From positions 498,001 through 508,294 of the forward strand of contig BLSF01000032.1 of assembly GCA_012862575.1 (NCBI GenBank): a stretch of 10,294 bases of DNA, given 5' to 3'. Of this stretch, positions 1-8,042 are shown in pieces. This DNA comes from Parietichytrium sp. I65-24A. Its lineage: Eukaryota > Sar > Bigyra > Thraustochytrida > Thraustochytriidae. The notes beneath the pieces were generated by a model, which did no database searches, was not told the origin of the DNA, and saw nothing but the letters and a program-made list of their open reading frames with translations. The position numbers and the translations under genes were made by a program. Every line of letters begins with the position of its first letter. Positions within the stretch are counted from its first letter, which is position 1.

Positions 1-42
1 CACAGGTTGAACCTAAGCTGCGCATTTCTTATACGCTCACAA

Positions 43-405
43 ATGTTTTGCTTTTTGTTAATTTTTTTCATTCTTCTATCCGCCCATAAGGAAGTGTCAA
101 CTCGAGGCGAAATTCTACGTGGCCTGTATGCCAACAGCAAACGAAATGAGGAGTTGTGCTGTTATCAGGCCATCAAAGGCGGCACGAAATTAAGATTTAC
201 ACACCATCACTGGCGCCGAAGAGGGGTCAGGATTCGATTCATTTTTCACAGTTTCAGCACATTGATTATGTTGGATGGAGATCACATTGGTACTTGTCTT
301 GACTACCAATTTGTTCCTCTCTTGATGGCCCACTGCAAGTGCTCCCCCACCACCGCGCGAGGAAGTGGCGAGGCGGCAGACACAACGCCTGGCAACGATT
401 GCTGA
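43..405 (+). CDS. Weak open frame with signal-peptide-like start (doubtful)
   Basis: From an ATG at 43 this frame encodes 120 residues. It begins with a hydrophobic run (MFCFLLIFFILLSA) that resembles a secretion signal, followed by a basic, Cys/His-containing stretch with no family I recognise. The frame stays open to a TGA at 403-405. It lies in the 3' flank of TRM11, which is on the opposite strand, and no splice site or homology supports it. The T-rich sequence at 43-80 would give a hydrophobic peptide by chance, so I regard this as more likely non-coding than coding. Confidence 0.12.
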   Translation: MFCFLLIFFILLSAHKEVSTRGEILRGLYANSKRNEELCCYQAIKGGTKLRFTHHHWRRRGVRIRFIFHSFSTLIMLDGDHIGTCLDYQFVPLLMAHCKCSPTTARGSGEAADTTPGNDC

Positions 406-465
406 GCGGTGAACGGCAAGAAGCTATAAATAATGTCGCAAAATTCGCCGCCTCTGAAGGTTCTC

Positions 466-2238
466 TCACGAATTTGCATGACTGTGAATCACCGTTTTAA
501 CTCCTGTGATTGCAGACGAAAGCGCTTGAGAGGACCCGTTCTCTTGCTTGCCAGCCCATTCCGCAGAATCCGTGCTTGGTTGTTCCAAATCCGCTTTCGA
601 TGCTGCAACATAATCGTTGGCTCGCGTATAGTCATATTCTTTAGTTTTTCTCATGGTGACAAGCCGTCTCGAAACTGGAAATCGGAGCTCTTGCTCGCTG
701 TTTGATATGATCTCCATACATTCGTGTTGAGGGAGAACACGAGGGGTGTAAAGTGTGCGGAGTACTGGTAATAGATACACCAGACGACCACCCACTTTAA
801 GCAATCTCGCAGCAGCATCCACAAGATCCACCATCAAGTCACCCGTATCATATGGTTGAGTAGGTGGGATGTGGCCTTCGAGACAATCTTCTGGGATAGG
901 CAGAACGACCTTTCTATTTGTGCCAGCCTTTCGAGCGCCAGCTCGGATCCCGTAGGGAGGGTCGCATATGATTGCATCTAGAACTCCTCCTAGCGGTTCT
1001 CTGTATGATCTTCCGAGAGGGCTAAAGTCAAGCCGCACTACGTCAGGGTAGGGAAGTTTGTACTGGTCAAAAATGTCAAACATGTTTTTGCCCTGTTTGC
1101 CTTTCAGCGTGAGATAGTCGATGTCGCTTCCTAAGCACACGCAACCATGTACCGTGCACGGAACCAAAATGCTCCCTGTGCCCACGAAAGGATCCAGAAC
1201 GAGGCGCCCCGGCCCCACTAATCCCTGATTGGCCATGATAAATGCCATTTCATTGTCCATGCTAGTTGGCCCAAGAAATACTCTTTTCTTCAGGGTGTAC
1301 TGGGACACTTTCTCCGGTCTGGCGACCTCGCGGGTGAAGAAAATAAGCTCAGGCTCCGCCTGTTTCCTTATGTTGGCATGTGTCTCCTTGTGTTCGGCAA
1401 TTTTGCGAGCAGACTCTGCCGATTTTGCCGCTCCGTCTTGCTTTGCTTCCGTAGGTTTATTCTCGGCACCATTCGAGATGGTTTTCGCAATCTCGCCATT
1501 GTGTTCTCCGTTCGCGTTTCCAACAAAATCAACATTCTGCGGCGTCGCATTGCTGCCACCACCACGCTTCCGCTTAGTCTTTGGTCCGTGCTCTTCGTTG
1601 TATTGCATTTTTCGGAGCTTTCTTTGCTCTTTCTTCAGCTGGCTTTTGCTCTTCTTTACAATTCCGTCGACGCCCACTCCTGGCCCTTTGTCTTCATCTT
1701 TGCTGCTGTCTGCCTCGAGCTGAGCAGCACTCAAGAAATCTAAACTCACGTGCTCAATGATCCAAAAAAGGTTCCTTTCCCCCTGTAACTTGACCCGGCC
1801 CTTGAATTCCATTCCATGGTCTCCCGCGAAAAGTTTTTCGCGCCGCTCTGCTATGTCTTTGTGGGAGAACTTATATCCAAAGCTGTCAGAGTATACACAC
1901 CACTCTTGGTCTGGCTCAAAGAACGGTTTCTTCTTCTCCAAAGGGAGAACCTTGATGGCTTTGCACACTTCGTCGTAGGTTCTTCCTGCCCCCCATACCT
2001 GAAATATCCCTTTGATGAGAATTGCGCGCTTGCAAATTTCCCTGGCACACTCGTCGCTAGGTAGTTTGAGTCGGAGAAAAGGAATTTTTGGTTCAAACTG
2101 TTCTCTGTCATAAACTAGTTGAGGGTCGAGCCCTTGAAGCTCGAGCAAGCTGTCTAGTTCTGGAAGCAGAAAATCCACAAGAGTATACCGAAACTGCACC
2201 AAGTACTCGCCGTTCTTTGGCTCCAATAGAGCTGCCAT
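466..2238 (-). CDS. TRM11: tRNA (guanine(10)-N2)-methyltransferase TRM11/TRMT11
   Basis: Catalytic subunit of the enzyme that uses S-adenosylmethionine to make N2-methylguanosine at tRNA position 10; in known eukaryotes it works with Trm112. The 590-residue product starts with the family's N-terminal block (YLVQFRYTLVDFLLPELDSL, residues 12-31) and a THUMP-like region to about 170. Then comes KKRVFLGPTSMD (317-328), the SAM-binding motif DPFVGTGS (349-356), an acidic motif SDID (371-374) and the catalytic DPPYG (426-430). I chose the ATG at 2238 because it has a textbook Kozak context (ACCACCATGG) and begins exactly where the conserved block begins; the frame upstream to 2349 has no other ATG. 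Yeast and human proteins are about 430-460 residues. The excess here is a charged insert (about 173-297) and a short tail after about 540. No intron or frameshift is seen. It ends in TGA at 466-468. Confidence 0.95.
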   Translation of the reverse strand: MAALLEPKNGEYLVQFRYTLVDFLLPELDSLLELQGLDPQLVYDREQFEPKIPFLRLKLPSDECAREICKRAILIKGIFQVWGAGRTYDEVCKAIKVLPLEKKKPFFEPDQEWCVYSDSFGYKFSHKDIAERREKLFAGDHGMEFKGRVKLQGERNLFWIIEHVSLDFLSAAQLEADSSKDEDKGPGVGVDGIVKKSKSQLKKEQRKLRKMQYNEEHGPKTKRKRGGGSNATPQNVDFVGNANGEHNGEIAKTISNGAENKPTEAKQDGAAKSAESARKIAEHKETHANIRKQAEPELIFFTREVARPEKVSQYTLKKRVFLGPTSMDNEMAFIMANQGLVGPGRLVLDPFVGTGSILVPCTVHGCVCLGSDIDYLTLKGKQGKNMFDIFDQYKLPYPDVVRLDFSPLGRSYREPLGGVLDAIICDPPYGIRAGARKAGTNRKVVLPIPEDCLEGHIPPTQPYDTGDLMVDLVDAAARLLKVGGRLVYLLPVLRTLYTPRVLPQHECMEIISNSEQELRFPVSRRLVTMRKTKEYDYTRANDYVAASKADLEQPSTDSAEWAGKQENGSSQALSSAITGVKTVIHSHANS

Positions 2239-2823
2239 GGTGGTGACGATTCCTTGCGGACGCAGTTTCTTTCTCGCTGGAACCACGAATCGGGCACTCG
2301 GGCACTCGGCACCGTAAAAATCGTTCCTTCCGAGACGTTGCGACAGCAATCACGCTGCACGTTCGCGCGCTATTCGCCCCCAAGCTCTCTCTCTCGAATC
2401 CCTGTGTCGCCACAGATCTCCCCACCGTGACAACCGTGACCAGTCATACCCAGCTCAGACTCTACCGAATTCTATAATGATTATGCTACCAAACCTCGGC
2501 TATCTAGAATAGCTAAACACTATGGTCTACGAGTGCCATGTGAGGCAGTAAGAAGCGGTATCCTTGGGGTGCGCGCTAGCAAGCCTACTGCGAAACTGCC
2601 TAAACTACTGCAGCTTATCGAGTATATGTTGTCGAGAAGAGCAGATAGCTAACAGCTTTCAGATTTACGACAGAACTAGTACTCAGTACCAGTCAGTACG
2701 CCACCCCACTTAGGCGCGGGTTACAGCTGCTCAGTACCATTCTCCTTCCGCTGCTGGTACGCATGAAGTCTGGTCACAACTACTAGAGTATTCGAATGTT
2801 CCGGTGCAGTAGATTGCTACCAG

Positions 2824-2835
2824 CTACTATAGTAG
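2824..2835. repeat. 12-base perfect palindrome CTACTATAGTAG
   Basis: Perfect inverted repeat without spacer in the divergent intergenic region. It is one of several such palindromes between 2820 and 3160 and could be a dimeric protein-binding site. By itself it is near what chance allows. Confidence 0.5.
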
Positions 2836-2869
2836 GGGATAGTACTCTGAAGGACAGGAATGAGCAGAT

Positions 2870-2881
2870 AAGCTTAAGCTT
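2870..2881. repeat. 12-base perfect palindrome AAGCTTAAGCTT
   Basis: Perfect inverted repeat, also readable as two overlapping AAGCTT units six bases apart. It lies 35 bases downstream of the CTACTATAGTAG palindrome in the same intergenic region. Confidence 0.5.
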
Positions 2882-2990
2882 AGTAGACCTCCGACATCCT
2901 CCCACCAGTGTTCAGCTGTCCGAAATAAAAGTCCTTCGATACTAGTAGTACTTGAGTAAGTGAGTAAGCCTTAAAATCGCTCTTGCTTTT

Positions 2991-3026
2991 GTATCTCTAC
3001 AGATACATTTGTATCTACATAGATAC
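2991..3026. repeat. Two tandem dyads (GTATCT...AGATAC), 20-base period
   Basis: The first dyad, gtatctctacagatac (2991-3006), has 6-base arms around a 4-base centre. The second, gtatctacatagatac (3011-3026), has 7-base arms around 2 bases. They start exactly 20 bases apart, about two helical turns, so both would present the same face of DNA. This is how tandem sites for a dimeric DNA-binding protein look. They lie about 750 bases upstream of the TRM11 start and 610 upstream of the RING start. The protein, if any, is unknown. Confidence 0.6.
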
Positions 3027-3146
3027 AGATCAAGCGTACCACGTTGGCTATGTGTTCTCGCTTCCCCGACTATGAGTCAAAGTGAATCGAGCGTCTTTCG
3101 AGGGTTCAGACGGGAAACTTCAACGCAGTGAAGTTTGGGGATAAAA

Positions 3147-3160
3147 TTCAAAATTTTGAA
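3147..3160. repeat. 14-base perfect palindrome TTCAAAATTTTGAA
   Basis: Perfect inverted repeat 17 bases before the N at 3177. AT-rich palindromes of this length arise fairly easily, so function is not implied. Confidence 0.5.
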
Positions 3161-3176
3161 CCCAGGGGAGAGATTC

Positions 3177-3177
3177 N
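3177..3177. other. Single N (assembly or base-call gap)
   Basis: One undetermined base within otherwise clean sequence. Two more single N's occur at 6521 and 8043. The one at 6521 sits between two near-identical copies of a short sequence, so these N's may mark contig joins rather than simple uncertain bases. Confidence 0.9.
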
Positions 3178-3500
3178 GTGATCTCGCATCGCCAGCAGTA
3201 AGCCTGAATAGGTGCTCTCAATGTCAAATAACATAGACTGTGCAATAGAAACGCTTTTACGACGCGGGAGTGAGTGTGAAAACAAATTGCTTCCAGAGAA
3301 GGCAGGAGGTCGGAGCGGGAGCGCACATTCTGAGTACGCTGCCTCCTGCGCCACAGTTGGGGTACTCTTTCGCGCGCGGTAGCGGGGCTTGGCACCGTCA
3401 GAGCAAATATCGAGAGCCTAAACGGCTCCTGGTCGTTCGCAGAGGTTTGGGCGGAAACAAGACGCTGGTGAACAGTACATTCTGACTCGCCTACGCAAGT

Positions 3501-3540
3501 GTGCAGGTGTGCAGGCGTGCAGGTGTGCGTCCGTGCGCTT
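3501..3540. repeat. 8-base tandem repeat (GTGCAGGY)n
   Basis: Five consecutive 8-base units: gtgcaggt, gtgcaggc, gtgcaggt, then the degenerate gtgcgtcc and gtgcgctt. This is a short minisatellite in the presumed 5' region of the RING gene. Slippage would change spacing to the start codon at 3638. Confidence 0.8.
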
Positions 3541-3637
3541 GTTGCCGTTCGTTAATCTGGAGAAGAGGTGGTCTCATCGGCAGGAAAGGAGGGTCTATTC
3601 ACATTTTACTTCAAGCTAAAGTTCCCGAAAAAAAGAG

Positions 3638-4868
3638 ATGCAAAGACTTGAAGTCAGCCTCGCAACGCAATCCAGCGGACGGTTGGCGCGGCGAGACTGG
3701 CTACAGAAATGGATTCGCAACGCTTCAGTGATGATGCTTGTGATTTATACTGCAAGATTTTTGCTGAATGTAGCCGTGTTTGACTTTCCAGATAGCTCCT
3801 TCTCGATTCCCCTATCGTTGGGGGTGGCATATTGTGGAATGTAAGTTTGCTCGTTCCTTCACCTGACCTCGGCTCGATCATTTTTGTTGACGATTTTGCT
3901 CACTCTTTTAACCTCTTAGTGTTGGGAGCCAAAAACTGAACCGAGACATTCTGAGCTGCTTCTATATATGTTGCATGGCCTCCGTGTGTCTCTACTTTGT
4001 AAACTCCCTTATTCATATTCGAGAAATTATTCTCATAGACCGCGGTGAACAACGAAAAGATCAAGACGATTCTGTTGACCCGGAAGAGCGTCAACTGTAC
4101 CTTTATATAGCAATTGCGATGGAGACAATTCTGGTGGTGTTTCAGGCAATGGGGGGGTCCTGGGGCCGCGAGCGTAGGTTTCAAAACAAAACATGAGCCA
4201 CTGTTGGCCACCTGCCTAAATGCACACAATTTTTACTAACGTGGATGTTGTCAAATGCAGTTGTTCGTGAACATCTTTTGCTGAGTTTTTCGAACCGCCC
4301 TCAATTTTCGACGAGTTTTGCGATGGAGTTCATTCAGAATCAAAATGCCGGGAATTCGTCTGACCCCAACCAAATTGCTTACGAAGAGGCTAAGAAAAGG
4401 ACGATTGCCTCCATTCCGGTCAAAAAGTACAACAAGTGTGCCGCGAGCTGTGCGGCTAGCAATCACACTGGTGCAGGGGTCCAGCGCAGTGGAGAGTTCA
4501 AACCCTCAGCGGATGTCACCGATGTAAATCTGAACGGCCTTGTGCCTTCTAATTCATCCGCAGACAAAGATCTCAAACACTCTACCGCTGGCGAAGACGA
4601 TGCTGAAATCTGTGTGATATGTCAGGACGATTTTGCCACAAACGACAGTATTAAGGTGCTCCCTTGCAACCACTTTTATCACTCTGCTTGCGTCGATGCC
4701 TGGCTAAACCGAAACCTGGCTTGCCCAATGTGCATGCAACCAATCCCTTTGATCGAGAATCTTTCGTCTCCCACGCTTGCTTCACCATCCCAGTCGGCAC
4801 AGGCAGACGGCCCGGATTCCCGGGACGGCAATCGTAGGGGAGCTCCTGACTTTGTAGCAATAGTGTAG
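3638..4868 (+). CDS. Multi-pass membrane RING-H2 E3 ubiquitin ligase, three exons (3638-3840, 3920-4173, 4261-4868)
   Basis: Splicing gives a 354-residue protein that reads in phase from ATG to TAG; the ATG at 3638 is the first after an in-frame TAA at 3617. The N-terminal half has three to four hydrophobic segments (about 29-48, 57-70, 78-101, 127-147). Then comes a short motif (SIPVKKYNK, about 204-212) that resembles the element preceding the linker in plant-type membrane RING proteins, and a polar linker. The zinc ligands are C270, C273, C288, H290, H293, C296, C307 and C310, the exact C-x2-C-x14-C-x-H-x2-H-x2-C-x10-C-x2-C RING-H2 pattern, with the E2-contact tryptophan at 300. Family knowledge says such proteins transfer ubiquitin from an E2 to membrane-associated substrates. 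Substrate and membrane are unknown. The Ser/Pro tail after 317 is not conserved sequence that I recognise. Confidence 0.85.
3841..3919 (+). other. Intron 1 of the RING-H2 gene (79 bases)
   Basis: Donor GTAAGT at 3841 and acceptor CTCTTAG ending at 3919, after a T-rich tract with TTTAAC as possible branch site. The two-base codon remainder (AT) joins the T at 3920 to make Ile68, and the frame continues through two hydrophobic segments. Confidence 0.8.
4174..4260 (+). other. Intron 2 of the RING-H2 gene (87 bases)
   Basis: Donor GTAGGT at 4174, branch site TACTAAC at about 4234-4240, acceptor ATGCAG ending at 4260. One base (C) joins TT at 4261-4262 to make Leu153. Without this splice the membrane part would stop at 4194-4196 and the RING part would need an unrelated start at 4245 or 4323. 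Confidence 0.75.
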
Positions 4869-4915
4869 TCTATTTTCTTTTTAAAACGCACCAGGAAGGT
4901 TACTTTACGGTCAAA

Positions 4916-5837
4916 ATGCTTCCTCGATTGACCGTCATACTGGGCATGCCCGTCATTCGAGAAGGCGAACATAGCGCACAGTCTCAAATCGATTGTTTTG
5001 CGAGCACCAACACCACACACCCTGTCGTGGGTGAGTTTTTGACCGAGGAGCCGCAGCGCTCTTTCTCCAACATTTCAACGCTCCCAAAGTCCATTCAATG
5101 AACATTCACTTGATTAAAAAGCAGGGACCACCCACCCTCTATTGCGTCGTTCGTTGGATCGGATCGCTCCCTGCACCTCAAAGCTAACCCTGGTTAGTGA
5201 CTTTGAGTTCAACCATCATCCACATTAACTGTTCAATTTTTAAAAATTACTGTTTTAGCTCCAAGCCTTGTATTATTATTCCAAAATCGCTCCAGATCTG
5301 ATCAACACGGAGGAGCATCTTCAAACTATGAGCATCTCATATACCGGTACCGGTACCGGAACTCAGAAAATAATTCACTGTCAATTCACGATCCTGTCGA
5401 TGCGCATCCTCTTCAAATCCCAAACTTCGGCCACGAATATAAGGAGCAGCAGCCTGCGGAGAGAAGAGGTGCTGCACTGTTTTATCTGTCTGTCGCTATT
5501 TTTTTTGATCAAAATTCAGAACAATCAACTGAATTGGTCAGGAAGTAAGAAGTGGGAGACATGTTTTTAATTAAAAACAAACTCGGAGTCAAACTTAAAG
5601 ACTGCTTCGCTCAGAGAACACAGAAAGATGAATTAACGTAGGCACCAAATGTTTGCTCTTCATTCTTCCAAAGTTGCCAACTGCTGTCAATTTCTTCTCT
5701 TGCAAACTGCGACGGCTGACAGCAGTCGATATTCACCAAGCCCCCGGAAGAGGGACGAGCGCCATTTTAGCAAACTACTGAGCACTACGCTGGCTGTGGC
5801 TAAGGTTAGGTCAATTCAGAAGGTCGGTCGCCAATAA
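4916..5837 (+). CDS. Hypothetical spliced gene of unknown function (exons 4916-5030, 5259-5544, 5723-5837)
   Basis: No family recognised. Three open blocks in different frames join without a stop into 171 codons when two consensus introns are removed: donor GTGAGT at 5031 to TTTTAG at 5258 (228 bases), and GTAAGA at 5545 to TGACAG at 5722 (178 bases). The phases match at both joins (one base left over, then two). The ATG at 4916 has A at -3. The middle exon contains an Arg-Tyr repeat (YRYRYR) coded by the TACCGG repeat, an Asn/Ser/His-rich stretch and one hydrophobic segment (AALFYLSVAIFF). The last exon is basic. It starts only 47 bases after the RING stop, which is tight for separate promoters. 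An alternative is that these blocks are chance open frames; the introns are longer than those in the RING gene. Confidence 0.38.
5342..5359. repeat. Hexanucleotide repeat (TACCGG)x3
   Basis: Three exact copies of TACCGG; the core 5344-5359 is itself a 16-base palindrome. It falls in the middle exon of the hypothetical gene, where it encodes alternating Tyr and Arg. A related taccggtacc occurs near the right edge at about 10253. Confidence 0.8.
5562..5579. repeat. 18-base perfect AT-rich palindrome
   Basis: tgtttttaattaaaaaca is a perfect inverted repeat. It lies inside the proposed second intron of the hypothetical gene. It could form a cruciform or be part of a 3' processing region if the gene ends at the TAA overlapping 5545 instead of splicing. 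Confidence 0.5.
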
Positions 5838-5914
5838 TTGCAAAATTCTTAGTAGCCAATAAATGCCAATATCAGGTCCCGGGTCTTGGGTCTTCTTTCA
5901 AATTTTGATTTTTC

Positions 5915-5998
5915 ATGGAAGTTCAAAGCGATACGCTTACTTTGCAAGATCTTTTGCTCCAGTCAAGTTCGAGGCCGGCGGAATCACTGTCAATCATG
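5915..5998 (+). CDS. Possible first exon of the kinase/RBR locus (doubtful)
   Basis: An ATG at 5915 opens a protein-like frame beginning MEVQSDTLTLQDLLLQSS, which stays open to a TAA at 6059-6061. It could splice in phase 0 from GTTTCT at 5999 to the CCAG ending at 6104, giving a 106-base intron with a GCTAAC branch-like word at about 6057, and so continue into the coiled coil that starts at 6105. The donor is poor. A competing frame over the same bases (ATG at 5863, 62 residues) ends in an acidic DADDDVFQL and is equally unproven. Confidence 0.25.
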
Positions 5999-6496
5999 GT
6001 TTCTGGCAAATTACTTTTTCTGATGCAGATGACGATGTCTTCCAGCTCTAAGACTTGCTAACCTAGCGCTTGAGAGCTACAGTTGAAGGTGGCATTGCTG
6101 CCAGGCGGCCTTCGAGTCGTTCCAGGAGGAGGTGAAGAGCAACATCGAACGAAAACAAGCTCGAAATGAAGCACGCGAGAAGCTTCGAGAAAAGGTTTCC
6201 ATGGTTTTTGAGGAGAAGGCAAACGCAATACTCGTCAATGCCGAAGGAGAGTTGCTGCGCTGGAGGGCAAAGCTAGCTGAAAATGATTCTGTAAATGTTC
6301 GGAGTAGCGCAGAGTTTAAACTTGAGAGCATTCGAAAGGTTTACTCTTGCACGATGGTTCAGATGCCCATGACTCTCTGCAAAAGTGGAAGAATCACCAC
6401 GACTCCCGAGAATGGCGAGCCAAATCCGAGGAAGCCCTGGTTTGTCTCGAAAAAGCCGCATCGCGAGACGGCGACAGGAATTCCTCCTTTCGTGTC

Positions 6497-6546
6497 GTGT
6501 CGAATGCAGACGGGCTGGAANGGTGTCGATTGCAGACGGGCTGGAA
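6497..6546 (+). repeat. 24-base direct duplication flanking the N at 6521
   Basis: Bases 6497-6520 and 6523-6546 are the same 24-base sequence with one difference (GTGTCGAATGC... against GTGTCGATTGC...). A single N lies between them. The copies are 26 bases apart; removing one copy shifts the frame by two and joins the open frame on the left (...VSNADGLE) directly to the open frame on the right (EVKLALKKAVDALE). This looks like the two overlapping ends of contigs placed side by side. Confidence 0.9.
6521..6521. other. Single N at a probable contig join
   Basis: Undetermined base between two copies of a 24-base sequence in the coiled-coil region. See the duplication entry for why it probably marks a misjoined overlap. 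Confidence 0.9.
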
Positions 6547-8042
6547 GAAGTAAAGCTGGCCTTGAAGAAAGCAGTCGATGCATTAGAATGAGAGTACAAC
6601 TTCTTGGAGGAGGATCACCCCGAGGCCGACTTTCCTAAAGCGGAAGTCGAAAAGGCCCTGCAAACTATTCGCTCTTTCGTTCAAAATGAGATGCCAGTCT
6701 TTCTTGCATGGGTCCGTGAGCAAGTAAGCAGGTGTGACGCCTTGCAGGCTTTCTATGCGGCAGGGAGCCGTCCACTGAAGCCTTCGAGGCACTCGCAGAG
6801 GAAGTGCATGGTCTTGAGGAAGACATTGAAGACAACCAATATAAGCCTGGAAAACTCACTAGACAGATGTCTCGTGGAAAGGATCAGGATGGGGCATCTA
6901 AGAAACAGAAGTTGGAGGCCGAGATAGAAAACTTGCGCCAAAACTTGAGAAGACTATTCCGTCGTTTGGTGGCAGAGCGTGCGCGGTTGCTTCGGGCAGC
7001 CGAGCTTCACTATCCGGAGCTGTTGGCCAGCTCGGAGTGGACACGAATTCTTGGGCTGGTGGATGTTCCTGGCGCTCAAGTGCTGCAAACGAGCGGCTTG
7101 CTGTTGGAAGGCTTTCGAGTGCAAGACTTCGCCGTGGTGCGGACTCTGGGTTCCTCAAGCGCTGGCAGAAGAGTTTATTTGGTGGAGGATCCGAGTGTAT
7201 CGAAGGAATACAATAGCGCAATCACATCGTCCCAGAAGGTCCTTAAAACCTTCCATCTTGCTGACCCTTCTGCACAAAAGTATTTTTTGCGGCAATGCGC
7301 TGTTCTGGCATCTCTGCAAGATGCAAACGTGGCCCGAGTTGAGAGTGTCTTCTTGGATCGTGAAGCAAACGCAGGATGCATAGTCATGCCTTTCTACGAG
7401 AATGGGGACCTGAATAAATGGCTTGAGTCGACGCCTTCGACTGCAAGGGAGCTTTCGAGATGCAAGTCGCTGGCCATGGATATCCTCCACGCTCTACACA
7501 AGATTCATTCGGGTGGTCACGTCCACTGCGACGTGAAGCCGCATAATGTTTTCCTCACACGTTCGTTCCGCGGTTCTTGGTGACTTTGATGGGGTCCAGA
7601 TTCAGGGCCGGACGCTAACGACCAATCTGCAAGTGAGCTTTGACTTCCTCGCACCGGAGCTCAAGGACGGGTCGCAATCCAAAGTCACTGCTTCTGTTGA
7701 CATGTACGCTTGTGGAAAAATCCTCCGACTGCTGTTAGAAGGGGTTGCAGAAGAGAGCAGTGGTTGCGAAGCTTTAATTTCGAATCTGTTGAGCGAAGGC
7801 CCTTACTCCAGACCCACAGCATACCAAGCTCTTCAAGATGCTTTCTTCACCGAAACGCCTGCCGAGATCCGTGACTGCTCGGCGTGCTGGGATAAGTGTC
7901 TTGCGCAAAACACGATTACATGTGGTAGTGGCAGGCATTGCTTGTGCAAAGAATGCTTGACAAATCTTGTGAGAGGCGGTGTCAATCCCGAATCAGTTGC
8001 CATGGACGGCACTCTGCTGTGTTGCATGCCCGAGTGCCAAGA

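Larger units (their letters stand above)
2239..3637. promoter_or_regulatory. Divergent intergenic region between TRM11 and the RING-H2 gene
   Basis: About 1.4 kb separates the two divergent starts, so it should contain both promoters. I see no convincing gene. All open frames are short, and several start at GTG or TTG. The stretch 2460-2960 is unusually full of CTAG, AGTACT and CAGTAC words (for example around 2675-2700, 2780, 2840 and 2940) and of short perfect palindromes. From 3000 on there are the dyad pair, a 14-base palindrome, one N and an 8-base tandem repeat, listed separately. No clear TATA box can be assigned to either gene. Confidence 0.5.

Noticed and set aside
220-240. tRNA-like T-loop word ggattcgattc in the left flank
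   Set aside because: The bases either side of TTCGATT do not pair as a 5-base T-stem, and no A-box or acceptor stem lies at the right distance upstream.
1229-1723. Plus-strand open frame of 164 codons opposite the TRM11 insert
   Set aside because: It is antisense to a well-supported gene, and its composition (Ser, Leu, Phe, Cys) is what the complement of a Lys/Glu/Ala-rich insert gives. No domain or start context supports it.
3148-3354. Minus-strand 68-codon frame in the divergent intergenic region
   Set aside because: It begins at GTG, crosses the N, has no domain and lacks splice or promoter support. It is best explained as a chance open frame.
4679-5020. Minus-strand 113-codon frame overlapping the RING domain
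   Set aside because: It is antisense to the RING-H2 codons, which are under clear constraint, and has no recognisable content.
466-6591. TGA read as tryptophan (variant nuclear code), which would remove the stops at 6589 and 10034
   Set aside because: Every recognisable Trp codon in TRM11 and the RING gene is TGG, TRM11 ends in TGA at a sensible place, and the frameshifts in the kinase locus would remain.
6724-6747. A 24-base mini-intron, GTAAGC...TTGCAG, in the coiled coil
   Set aside because: It is much shorter than the supported introns here (79 and 87 bases), it is a multiple of three, and removing it does not repair the nearby frameshift.
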